Shown here piece after piece: positions 16,779-24,688 of a DNA stretch of 64,000 bases. The DNA is from Pedobacter fastidiosus (lineage in GTDB: Bacteria; Bacteroidota; Bacteroidia; Sphingobacteriales; Sphingobacteriaceae): the NCBI RefSeq assembly GCF_014306625.1, contig NZ_JACRYL010000011.1, forward strand, positions 62,001 through 126,000, read 5' to 3'. Position 1 is the stretch's first letter; the number at the start of each line of letters is the position of its first letter. Under the pieces are notes generated by a model. The model saw nothing but the letters and a program-made list of their open reading frames with translations, ran no database searches and was not told the DNA's origin. The translations under genes and the position numbers were made by a program.

Positions 16779-17893
16779 GATGCATTTGTAAAGTAGTTTT
16801 TCCAGCGGATAATGCCACCTTTCAAGCTGTAAATGTTTTTCTTTTGGCCATATTTTTCATGGAGATATTCAGCAGCCGCTAAACTTCTAATTCCATGCTG
16901 ACAAAGCAAAATAATATTTTCTTCTTCAATTTCCTGATTCAGAAAACTCTCGAATATCGACATTGGCACTTGTTTATAATCTAATGGATTTAAAGCAGGA
17001 ACTTCATAGGTTTCCCGAACATCTATAATTAAAGTAGAATCTTGGTTTTGTAGGTTTTGTAGTTCATCAATATCGATTTCCAATACTTGATTATGCTTTT
17101 TATCTAGAGTATTTCCGTAATTCATTTTCAAAAATTCATCTTTCCCTGCAGGTAATTTATAAGTTCTGGCAGGGGATGGAGTTATTGTTATTTCGTAAAA
17201 TTGTTGATTTAAGAGGTTGTAATTTAAAATTTTGTTAACCAAGGATTCTCCAATTCCAGTAATTAATTTGATGGTTTCTGTCGCCATCATCGTTCCAATT
17301 ATCCCTGGTAAAACCCCCAAAACGCCGTTTTCAGCACAATTAGAGATTTCTCCTTTATTTGGTTGAATAGGGAATAAATCGCGATAATTTGTTTTTTCGC
17401 CATTTTTATCTTCAATATTAAATATAGCCAGCTGACCTTCGAAACCTGAAACTGCTCCAAAGATTAAAGGTCTTTTGAGTAAAACACAAGCATCATTAAT
17501 CAGATAGCGAGATTCAAAATTATCGGTTCCATCAATGATAAAATCATATTGCGCCAACATTTCTAAAGCATTTTCTTGCGTAATAAAATTTGGATAGATT
17601 TTAAGTTCAACTTCGGGATTTAAAGCGCTTAACCGTTGAGCTGCAACCTCAACTTTCAGTTTTCCAACATCAGTAGTCGTAAATAATATCTGCCGATGAA
17701 GATTGCTGAGAGATACAAAATCACCATCAACCAAACCAATTTTGCCAACTCCAGAAGCAACTAGATATTGCAACGCAGGACAGCCCAAGCCGCCAGCGCC
17801 TATAACCAACACTTTAGCTTTTGAGAGCTTCTGCTGAGCAACCTCTCCAAATCCCTTTAAAATTAACTGTCTGTTATATCTTTCAGTATCCAT
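16775..17893 (-). CDS. moeB: MoaD-adenylating enzyme MoeB with C-terminal rhodanese domain (MoeZ-like), 372 aa
   Basis: Activates the C-terminal Gly-Gly of MoaD by adenylation and can pass sulfur to it. The E1-like domain (about 1-245) has RYNRQLILKGFG, the nucleotide loop GAGGLGCP, DGDFVSLSNLHRQ, IDGTDNFESRYLIND and ISNCAENGVLG. The rhodanese domain (about 270-370) has active-site Cys in LLCQHGIRS. The zinc CxxC pairs of E. coli MoeB are not seen, as in MoeZ-type fusions. It lies between moaD (10 bases upstream) and moaE (4-base overlap), which fits its role of sulfurating MoaD. Confidence 0.93.
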   Translation of the reverse strand: MDTERYNRQLILKGFGEVAQQKLSKAKVLVIGAGGLGCPALQYLVASGVGKIGLVDGDFVSLSNLHRQILFTTTDVGKLKVEVAAQRLSALNPEVELKIYPNFITQENALEMLAQYDFIIDGTDNFESRYLINDACVLLKRPLIFGAVSGFEGQLAIFNIEDKNGEKTNYRDLFPIQPNKGEISNCAENGVLGVLPGIIGTMMATETIKLITGIGESLVNKILNYNLLNQQFYEITITPSPARTYKLPAGKDEFLKMNYGNTLDKKHNQVLEIDIDELQNLQNQDSTLIIDVRETYEVPALNPLDYKQVPMSIFESFLNQEIEEENIILLCQHGIRSLAAAEYLHEKYGQKKNIYSLKGGIIRWKNYFTNAS

Positions 17894-17903
17894 CTGTTAC
17901 TAT

Positions 17904-18137
17904 TTATCCTCCAGAAAAAGGAGGCATAATGGCAATTATTGCTTTGTTTTGAAGGATTGTATTTTCTTGAATAATTCGTTTATCAACTGCCAGTTTATAT
18001 TTCATTTCACTAAGCTGTGGAAATTTATCTTCCAGGTGTTTTTTTAATCCATCCGTATCAGAAATGCCATCAAGCATGAGCCTTTTAACGGTTATAAATT
18101 CGGCTATTTTACCAAAGCTGAGTAATTCGATTTCCAT
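17904..18137 (-). CDS. moaD: Molybdopterin synthase sulfur carrier MoaD, 77 aa
   Basis: Ubiquitin-fold sulfur carrier; the protein ends in the required Gly-Gly (IMPPFSGG), which is adenylated by MoeB and converted to thiocarboxylate. N-terminus MEIELLSFGKIAEF is typical of the beta-grasp fold. Length normal. Lies 10 bases before moeB and 4 bases after the SUOX-fold gene in the operon. Confidence 0.93.
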   Translation of the reverse strand: MEIELLSFGKIAEFITVKRLMLDGISDTDGLKKHLEDKFPQLSEMKYKLAVDKRIIQENTILQNKAIIAIMPPFSGG

Positions 18138-18141
18138 TATA

Positions 18142-18639
18142 CTAATTTACTTGAAGAATTGTGATTTTGCTCAATCCCTTCACAAACCGCCTTCCAGTTG
18201 CTTTATCGCTTGGCGTAATTAGGGCGATATTTCCTTTCTCAGTTTTTACCGGATCAGCATCAAAAGATGTCAAGATCAAAACATGATTTCCGGTTTCTGA
18301 GTTAAAAATTTCGTTCCAAGAATATACAACTTTATAGTTATCGGTTGCGGTACAAACGATGTAATATTCGCTCAATTTTTTTGGTGATTCTTCAGAAATT
18401 TGGATTTTAGAAAGCACATCCTTAAGCAGAACACCTTTAATATTTTTGATACTGCTTTTGCGTTGCTGAAGATGGTTGTAAATCACCATACTATCTAAAC
18501 TAACACTTTTAAATGCTTTTAATGATTCCAAATTCACATCCAATGGCTTCGAAACTTTGCCTTCAATGATGAATTGTTTACTCTCTTGCGCCTGAACCTT
18601 TAAGCTAAAGAAAAGAATTACGATGATTAAATATTTCAT
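18142..18639 (-). CDS. Secreted sulfite-oxidase-fold protein without the molybdenum-ligand cysteine, 165 aa
   Basis: Signal peptide (about 1-18, KVQAQE). The mature part reads as the molybdopterin-binding SUOX fold in minimal form: IEGKVSKPLDVNLESLKAF, then IKNIKGVLLKDVLSKI, CTATDNYKVVYSWNEIF and LITPSDKATGRRFVKGLSKI. At the place where the family has the Mo-binding Cys (before the W-x-GV-x-L segment) there is YNHLQQRKSS, with no cysteine; the only Cys lies later, in YIVCTATD. It may bind a pterin without catalysis, act as a chaperone or have another role. ATG 18639 chosen; a start three codons earlier is also possible. It sits inside the Moco operon. Confidence 0.75.
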   Translation of the reverse strand: MKYLIIVILFFSLKVQAQESKQFIIEGKVSKPLDVNLESLKAFKSVSLDSMVIYNHLQQRKSSIKNIKGVLLKDVLSKIQISEESPKKLSEYYIVCTATDNYKVVYSWNEIFNSETGNHVLILTSFDADPVKTEKGNIALITPSDKATGRRFVKGLSKITILQVN

Positions 18640-18640
18640 G

Positions 18641-19381
18641 TTATGCATAAGTGAAAAGTAATTTATAAGCGGCTAATGCGAGTACACAAGCCAACACGTT
18701 TTTAAGTATAGTTTGAGGGAATTTTAATGCCCCGAAGTAGGCACCACATAAGCCACCAACAAAAGCAACAATAACATAAGCAATCATATCGCTATTAAAA
18801 TTAATCCCTTTAACCAATTGTCCGCCCAAACCGGCAACGGAATTAACAAATATAAATGCTGCACTAATGGCTGCGGTTTGCTTTTGATCTGTCCATTTTA
18901 AGAGTAATAAAATTGGAGATAGGATTATGCCACCACCAATTCCGATCATGCCCGAAAGTAGGCCAATTATGCCTCCAATTAATAAGGATAAAGCAAAATT
19001 TGGGTGCTTAAAATCTTTAGAATCTGTGTTTTTAAAAAAGAAAAAACGAATTACAGGAATCAGCAACAAGGTGCCCAAAATCTTTTTATAAATATTGCTA
19101 TCTATGGCCATTGTGCCACCAACGAACGAGAGTGGGATGGAGGCCAGCGAAAAAGGCCAAAACGTTTTCCATTTAAAATGCCCGCCTCTATAAAATTGGA
19201 TAAATGAAACAGAAGACACAAAAAGATTTAATAATAAAGCGGTTGGCTTCATAACCAATGGCGAAATGGCAAAAATAGCCATGAGTGCTAAATAACCACT
19301 TGCACCACCATGCCCTACAGACGAATAGAGGAAGGCAACGATAAATAATAGACCGAAAAACAATAAAACTTCAGCTTGCAT
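18641..19381 (-). CDS. TauE/SafE-family membrane permease (sulfite exporter type), 246 aa
   Basis: Seven to eight hydrophobic segments over the full length with the two family signatures GHGGASGYLALMA (about 23-35) and GMIGIGGGIILSPILLLL (about 140-157), which are the repeated TauE motif. These permeases move organosulfonates, sulfite or sulfoacetate. Placement within a Moco operon next to sulfite-oxidase-fold proteins suggests sulfite or another small sulfur anion as the substrate; that is inference. It overlaps nothing but is only 1-6 bases from its neighbours, so cotranscription is near certain. Confidence 0.88.
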   Translation of the reverse strand: MQAEVLLFFGLLFIVAFLYSSVGHGGASGYLALMAIFAISPLVMKPTALLLNLFVSSVSFIQFYRGGHFKWKTFWPFSLASIPLSFVGGTMAIDSNIYKKILGTLLLIPVIRFFFFKNTDSKDFKHPNFALSLLIGGIIGLLSGMIGIGGGIILSPILLLLKWTDQKQTAAISAAFIFVNSVAGLGGQLVKGINFNSDMIAYVIVAFVGGLCGAYFGALKFPQTILKNVLACVLALAAYKLLFTYA

Positions 19382-19387
19382 ATGGGA

Positions 19388-20566
19388 TTATTCGGGGATT
19401 AATAAAATGGTTACGATCTCGTCTTTTTCGAAGCGCTCAGTGTTTTCATCTAAACAGATTAAACAATTTGCGTAAGCGAAAGAGCTTAAACGGAAAGATT
19501 CCTGTGCGCTTAATGGGGTTGCAAAACCATCTTTACAGGTGCCTTTTAAAAAATGGGTTAATCCAGCTGACTTGTGGTATGCATCTGAAAGTTTTGCATT
19601 TATTTCCTTTACGGGATTATCTTTTCGAGCCATTTGATAAATTGCTGGAAGTACATAATTGTAAAAACAGCTTAATACAGATGATGGGTTTCCGGGTAAT
19701 CCAAAAACAGGTTTACTGCTTTGCATCCCAAAGAAAAGTGGTTTACCGGGTTTCTGTTTTACTTTATGAAAAATCTGATCAACCCGACAAAGGCGAGAAG
19801 CCTCAAGAACGAAATCGTAATCGCCAACACTTACACCGCCAGTGAGTAAAACGACATCACTGTTTTTTAGGACATGTTCTAAAATTCCAGTCAAAATTTC
19901 AAGATCATCATCTGCGCTAATTACTTCAACTTCATAGATACCCGCTTGCTCCAATGCAGCTTTTAGTGAGTATGAATTGGATTCGTAAACCTGTCCAAAA
20001 CCAAGAACTTCTCCTGGCGAACAAAGCTCTTTTCCGGTAACGATAATGGAAACACTTGGCATCGGGTAAACGGAAACTTCTGTAGTGCCAATACCAGCTA
20101 AGAAACCAATAGCCGCCGGACTTAAAAAACTGCCCTTGTGCATAGCCAAAGCATTGGTTTTAATTTCTGAACCGATTCCCCTAACATTTAGCCCGAGCTG
20201 AAGTCGATCATCTAAAATCGTTATTCTTCCATCATTTAAAGAAATCTTCTCTTGCATTACAACGGTATCGGCGCCCTCTGGAAGTGGGGCTCCAGTAAAA
20301 ATTCTTGCGGTTTCTCCTTCTGCAATACTGAGAGCGGAAGAACTGCCTGCAACCATTTCTCCGTGAATTAATAGTGATAAATCTTTATCCTCGAATCGAA
20401 GCGCATAGCCATCCATAGAAGATTGTCTGATAGCTGGAATATTAGCAGTTGCAAAAATATCTTCAGCTAAAATATGTCTGTGAGCTTTTTGAATGGGTAA
20501 TTTAATTGCAGTAAGTGTAGAAATATTTTTAGCAATTAAGGCTTTCGCTTCGGCTACTGTTATCAT
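19388..20566 (-). CDS. moeA: Molybdopterin molybdenumtransferase MoeA, 392 aa
   Basis: Inserts molybdate into adenylated molybdopterin. N-terminal region RHILAEDIFATANIPAIRQSSMDGYALR and GEMVAG are typical, as are RIFTGAPLPEGADTVVMQE, the central MoaB-like domain SIIVTGKELCSPGE...QVYESNSYSLKAAL, LTGGVSVGDYDFV, KVKQKPGKPLFFG and GLPGNPSSVLSCF. C-terminal domain IV is present. Length normal. It lies between moaA and the TauE gene with gaps of 6 to 13 bases. Confidence 0.95.
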   Translation of the reverse strand: MITVAEAKALIAKNISTLTAIKLPIQKAHRHILAEDIFATANIPAIRQSSMDGYALRFEDKDLSLLIHGEMVAGSSSALSIAEGETARIFTGAPLPEGADTVVMQEKISLNDGRITILDDRLQLGLNVRGIGSEIKTNALAMHKGSFLSPAAIGFLAGIGTTEVSVYPMPSVSIIVTGKELCSPGEVLGFGQVYESNSYSLKAALEQAGIYEVEVISADDDLEILTGILEHVLKNSDVVLLTGGVSVGDYDFVLEASRLCRVDQIFHKVKQKPGKPLFFGMQSSKPVFGLPGNPSSVLSCFYNYVLPAIYQMARKDNPVKEINAKLSDAYHKSAGLTHFLKGTCKDGFATPLSAQESFRLSSFAYANCLICLDENTERFEKDEIVTILLIPE

Positions 20567-20579
20567 AGTTTCTTAAAAA

Positions 20580-21560
20580 TTACCCACCAATGGTGATCAT
20601 GCTTCTATTGGTCAATAATTCGGCATCTATATTTTCAAAATGTGTATGAAGTTGACCGCCAAGTTCTTTTTCTTTTGACCAAATGGAAGATTTAATCAAT
20701 GGTAAAATATCTTCGCCAGCACGTAACGCAGTTAAAAGATCTGTTTCTCCTTTAGAGAATAAGCAGTTTTTAAGTTTGCCATCTGCAGTTAAACGCATGC
20801 GGTTACAAGTACTGCAAAACGGAGAAGTCATGGTGCTGATTACGGCAAAAGAGCCATCATGACCAGGAATCATAAAACTTTTAGCTGTATCATGTGGTGC
20901 TGCTTCAACAGGAAGAATGGTGTGTTCCTTTTCAATTACAGCCAAAATTTCCTCAAGCGAAAAAAGCTTATTGCTCGTCCATCGGTTTCCGCTAAAAGGC
21001 ATAAACTCAATAAATCTAACTTGGATAGGATTATGTTTTGTCCAATCGATAAAATCTAAAATTTCATTATCGTTTAAACCTTTCATTACAACCATATTGA
21101 GTTTTACACCGATTTTATGTTGCAACAAAAGTTCTATATTACTTTTAACTTGATGGAAAACATCCCGTCGGGTAATCAGCATAAATTTTTCTGGCTGTAG
21201 CGTATCCAGACTGATGTTTATATTCTTAATGTTGGCCGCTTGTAAAACGGGTAACATTTCATGAATGCGTGTTCCGTTGGTAGTAATGTTTAATTCTACA
21301 GGCAGTTTGCCTAATGCTTCGATTATCTTCGCTGCATCTTTCCTAACTAGAGGTTCACCGCCAGTCAATCTAATTTTTTTTACCCCTTGAGCAACAAAAA
21401 TTTCTGCCAATCGGATAATTTCATCGGTCTGCATCAATCTAGAAGCAGGCGTGAAATCATAATCCTCTTCTGGCATACAATAAAAACAGCGGAAATTGCA
21501 ATTGTCCGTTAAAGAGATGCGCAAATAATCGTGTACCCTTCCAAATGAATCCTCTATCAT
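20580..21560 (-). CDS. moaA: GTP 3',8-cyclase MoaA (radical SAM), 326 aa
   Basis: First enzyme of Moco synthesis. The radical-SAM cluster motif is CNFRCFYC (Cys21, Cys25, Cys28), preceded by DYLRISLTDN. KIRLTGGEPLVRKD is the SAM-binding GGEP region. The C-terminal second 4Fe-4S site is visible in SPFCSTCNRMRLTADGKLKNCLF, and the essential C-terminal Gly-Gly ends the protein (MITIGG). Overlaps the mocA-like gene by 4 bases. Complete and of normal length. Confidence 0.97.
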   Translation of the reverse strand: MIEDSFGRVHDYLRISLTDNCNFRCFYCMPEEDYDFTPASRLMQTDEIIRLAEIFVAQGVKKIRLTGGEPLVRKDAAKIIEALGKLPVELNITTNGTRIHEMLPVLQAANIKNINISLDTLQPEKFMLITRRDVFHQVKSNIELLLQHKIGVKLNMVVMKGLNDNEILDFIDWTKHNPIQVRFIEFMPFSGNRWTSNKLFSLEEILAVIEKEHTILPVEAAPHDTAKSFMIPGHDGSFAVISTMTSPFCSTCNRMRLTADGKLKNCLFSKGETDLLTALRAGEDILPLIKSSIWSKEKELGGQLHTHFENIDAELLTNRSMITIGG

Positions 21561-22162
21561 ACGCTTCCTTGCTTTTTATTGTTCTGTAAATTTAAGTAAT
21601 CTGATTGAGTATCTATATCAAATTCCCCTTTTTCGAAAGGAACAGAAACAAGATCATTTGGATAAAGTTTAAGTATTTTTTTTGCTCCTTCATCACCAGT
21701 TAATGTTTTTAAATCGCCGAAATATTTTTTATCGAATAAAACTGGTGTGCCCATTATATTTTGATAAAAGCTGGCGACAATCCCTTTGCCTGATTTGTTT
21801 TTTGTGTTTATCAGTGAAGTAAATATTTCGCTTGTGATAAAAGGTTGATCGCAAACAGAAATAATAATATTTTCTATTTCATTATTGTAGTTAAGCAAAG
21901 CTGATAATCCTGCATTTATGCCAGAAGCCATTCCACTTTCCCAGTTTTCGTTATCTACAATTTGAACATTTTTATCCTTTATTTCCTGTCGGATAAAGTC
22001 TGAATTGGCTCCAATAATGACTATTATCGGATGGATTTTAGCTTCTTCAGCTTCGTCTATCACATGCGAGATTAATGTTTTTCCATTAAATTCCAACAGT
22101 TGTTTGGGTTGGCCCAATCTGGATGAATTGCCCGCTGCAAGAATAATTATTCCCGTTTCCAT
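21557..22162 (-). CDS. MobA/MocA-like nucleotidyltransferase, 201 aa
   Basis: NTP-transferase fold: N-terminal IIILAAGNSSRLGQPKQLLEF is the nucleotide-binding signature, with later SVCDQPFITSEIF and the Asp-containing EFDIDTQSDY near the C-terminus. Such proteins attach CMP or GMP to molybdopterin (MocA/MobA). Being directly after an XdhC gene suggests the MocA (CTP) type that serves xanthine dehydrogenase-family enzymes, but the preference between CTP and GTP cannot be assigned here. One-base overlap with xdhC, 4-base overlap with moaA. Confidence 0.85.
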   Translation of the reverse strand: METGIIILAAGNSSRLGQPKQLLEFNGKTLISHVIDEAEEAKIHPIIVIIGANSDFIRQEIKDKNVQIVDNENWESGMASGINAGLSALLNYNNEIENIIISVCDQPFITSEIFTSLINTKNKSGKGIVASFYQNIMGTPVLFDKKYFGDLKTLTGDEGAKKILKLYPNDLVSVPFEKGEFDIDTQSDYLNLQNNKKQGSV

Positions 22163-23280
22163 TAGCTTTCGAGTTTTTCTATAGCCACGTGAATCGGTGC
22201 ATTTTTGTCTTTTAATGTTTTGCCAGATCTTCCTGCAAAAACGGCTCTAATTTCTGATACGATCGAAATCGCAATTTCCTCTGCAGTTTCCGCTCCGATA
22301 TCAAGTCCAACGGGGCCATGAACGTGATCAAGGTTTCTGTTTTTTTCAATTTGGAGCTCATCAAACATTCTAAGTAGTTTTTTCTTAGGGCCAAGAACTC
22401 CAATATAAGGGGTTTTAATTTTCAATAATCCATCAAGCAAGGCCAAATCATAATTGTAATTGTGGCTCATTAACACAATCGATGTCCGATCATCTATTTC
22501 AATTTCCTTGAGCAATGCATCAGCTTTAGCAACCAAAATTCGATCCGCTTTTGGAAAACGTTGGAGCGTAGCATGCGTTTGTCGGCCATCAGCCACGGTA
22601 ATTTGCCAGCCCAAAACCGATGCAATTTCTACAAGCGGTTGAACATCATTACCTGCTCCAGCAATAATAATTTGAATAGGTGGCGAAATAAATTCAAGAA
22701 AAGCTTCGAAGTTTTGGCCCTCTATAACATAAGTTTCAAATCTTGACATTTTAAGTTTTAATACATCAAATGCATCATTTTTTATTGAGCCTGAAACCTC
22801 ATCAGCAACTTTCTCTAAATAATCCTTTTCTCTAAACATCATCACCGAGCCGGGTTGATTTTTATCATCAAGAGAAAAAAGTGTAGCAATTACGCAGTTT
22901 TCTCTTCGCCCGATGGCAGCTTTTAATAGTATAATCGGATTTAGATGATCATCCTTAAAAATAGGTTCGAACAGAATATGAACGATGCCATTGCAGCCAA
23001 GCTGAACACCAAATTTCGCATCGTCTTCATCTGTACTATCGTAGCTTACCAGACGGTTTTCTTGTTGATGGATAGCTGAAAGGGCTTTTCTAAGGGCATC
23101 GCCTTCTAAGCAACCACCACTTATTGCACCTGTTAATTGTCCATTTTCGCAAATTAACATTCTGGCTCCTGGCCGGCGATAAGAAGATCCTTCTACCTGT
23201 ACAACAGTAGCGAGTGCAGTTTTTAAGCCTGCCTTTTCTGCCAGTTCGTAGCTTTTAATAATGTCCGTAATCTCTCTCAT
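22162..23280 (-). CDS. XdhC/CoxI-family protein, 372 aa
   Basis: XdhC-type proteins bind Moco, promote its sulfuration and insert it into xanthine-dehydrogenase-like enzymes. The N-terminal XdhC domain shows ATVVQVEGSSYRRPGARMLI, GAISGGCLEGD and DDAKFGVQLGCNG. The C-terminal Rossmann-like domain has IIIAGAGNDVQPLVEIASVLGW and IVLMSHNYNYD. First gene of the operon, so the divergent region 23281-23456 should contain the operon promoter. No xanthine-dehydrogenase gene is seen in the window, so its client lies elsewhere or is one of the SUOX-type enzymes here. Confidence 0.88.
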   Translation of the reverse strand: MREITDIIKSYELAEKAGLKTALATVVQVEGSSYRRPGARMLICENGQLTGAISGGCLEGDALRKALSAIHQQENRLVSYDSTDEDDAKFGVQLGCNGIVHILFEPIFKDDHLNPIILLKAAIGRRENCVIATLFSLDDKNQPGSVMMFREKDYLEKVADEVSGSIKNDAFDVLKLKMSRFETYVIEGQNFEAFLEFISPPIQIIIAGAGNDVQPLVEIASVLGWQITVADGRQTHATLQRFPKADRILVAKADALLKEIEIDDRTSIVLMSHNYNYDLALLDGLLKIKTPYIGVLGPKKKLLRMFDELQIEKNRNLDHVHGPVGLDIGAETAEEIAISIVSEIRAVFAGRSGKTLKDKNAPIHVAIEKLES

Positions 23281-23456
23281 TCGGTTTGGGATGTTGTTAA
23301 CCTTTTCTTAGTCGCAATTTAAATATAAAACTTACAAAAGTTTATCGAAATGGTTAGGGAATTAGATTAAAATTACAACGGATTTTAGTTTAAAATGTTT
23401 GTTCTATTGAAAACAAAGTGATTAGAAAAATTATCGAGATAAGCTTATATTCGTAT

Positions 23457-24152
23457 ATGGATGAATCTGAAAAATTGAATCGGATAATTGAGACGAGAAT
23501 GAAACTGAAAGCTCGTTTTCAGGAAAAGATGGAGACTAGTCCATCAATAGCCGATGATAAACCCAAAGGAAGTGGCCCTATAAACCGACATGGGATGCCA
23601 AATTTACCAATCGGACAAACGGCTACTTATAAATGGCCGGTTTTGGATTTAGGTCGTCATCCTAAAATTCCTTTAGAAAAGTGGCGTTTGGCAATCGATG
23701 GGGCAGTAGAAAATCCTGTAAAATTAACTTGGAAGGAATTTTTAAACTTACCGCAAACTAAAGATACTTCTGATTTTCATTGTGTTACCACCTGGTCTAA
23801 ACTAAATATGCATTGGAAAGGCGTAAGTCTGCTTGATCTTGCTGCACTTGTTCTTCCAAAGGAAAACGCAACCCACATAATGTGTTATGGTTATGATGGT
23901 TACAGTACAAATATTGCTTTGGAGGAAGCGCTAAAGCCAGATGTTTTATTGGTTCATACCTATGATGGGCAACCTTTGCCGATTGAACATGGTGGGCCTT
24001 TAAGAATGATTACGCCACAACTTTATGCATGGAAAGGTTCCAAGTGGATTAAAAGAATTGAATTTTTAACTGAAAACAAGATGGGTTTTTGGGAAGAACG
24101 CGGTTATTCTAATACGGCTTATCCTTGGCGAAATGACCGCTATGAAGAGTAG
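23457..24152 (+). CDS. Cytoplasmic molybdopterin (sulfite-oxidase-fold) oxidoreductase, 231 aa
   Basis: SUOX-fold Moco enzyme without signal peptide. Cys109 in FHCVTTWS is the expected Mo ligand, followed by NMHWKGVSLLDLAALV, GYDGYSTNIALEEAL, PIEHGGPLRMITPQLYAWKGSKW and WEERGYSN. The N-terminal 50 residues are charged and linker-like. I start at ATG 23457; the GTG at 23418 would add 13 unconvincing residues. It diverges from the Moco operon, so both may share a control region. It resembles YuiH/YedY-like soluble oxidoreductases; substrate and partner are unknown. Confidence 0.85.
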   Translation: MDESEKLNRIIETRMKLKARFQEKMETSPSIADDKPKGSGPINRHGMPNLPIGQTATYKWPVLDLGRHPKIPLEKWRLAIDGAVENPVKLTWKEFLNLPQTKDTSDFHCVTTWSKLNMHWKGVSLLDLAALVLPKENATHIMCYGYDGYSTNIALEEALKPDVLLVHTYDGQPLPIEHGGPLRMITPQLYAWKGSKWIKRIEFLTENKMGFWEERGYSNTAYPWRNDRYEE

Positions 24153-24158
24153 AGTGAA

Positions 24159-24524
24159 TTAAATATACTGACCTTTTTCTAATAAACCGATTAGGTTAGT
24201 CTGCGTTTTTATAAACTGATCTTTGAGATCGATCATTTTATTTTTCTCTGCAATTAAGTGTTTTAGTCGTTCAATTTCCTGCGCTGATTTTTGCTTAGAC
24301 TGGGTTTCAATTTTCGAAAAAGCTTTGCTATCCTCGTAATAATGAAAGAAATTATAGTTCAGGATTTCCGAAATGTTCATCAACAATTCCGTATCGATAG
24401 AAGCACTGTTTAAAATATCCTGCGTTCGAACTTTGCTTAATTTAAGTTCGTTAGCCAAAAATGAACTGGATAAATCCCGTTGTTTCATTTCTTTCCAGAT
24501 CATTAAACCGATATGTACACTCAT
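24159..24524 (-). CDS. HTH (XRE-like) transcriptional regulator with coiled coil, 121 aa
   Basis: N-terminal helix-turn-helix: GLMIWKEMKQRDLSSSFLANEL, KLSKVRTQDILNSASIDTELLMNISEIL (about 6-55), in the arrangement of lambda-repressor-like domains. The C-terminal half (about 65-115, KIETQSKQKSAQEIERLKHLIAEKN) is strongly heptad-like, for dimerisation. It is a common Bacteroidota design with no known ligand. It converges with the SUOX enzyme (7 bases between stops), so it may not control the Moco genes. Confidence in DNA binding is moderate. Confidence 0.75.
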   Translation of the reverse strand: MSVHIGLMIWKEMKQRDLSSSFLANELKLSKVRTQDILNSASIDTELLMNISEILNYNFFHYYEDSKAFSKIETQSKQKSAQEIERLKHLIAEKNKMIDLKDQFIKTQTNLIGLLEKGQYI

Positions 24525-24688
24525 TGTTAGTTTTTTCTTTAATTCTATGAAATTAGGAAAAACAAAAGCGACTTATACTTTTTTTGTGGTAATGATAATT
24601 AGTCTAAATATATTATTGGTTCTAATTAGATTAAATATGAAAGCATTATTGTGCATGGTAATATTTGGCTCCGGAAACCAATTGGCTA

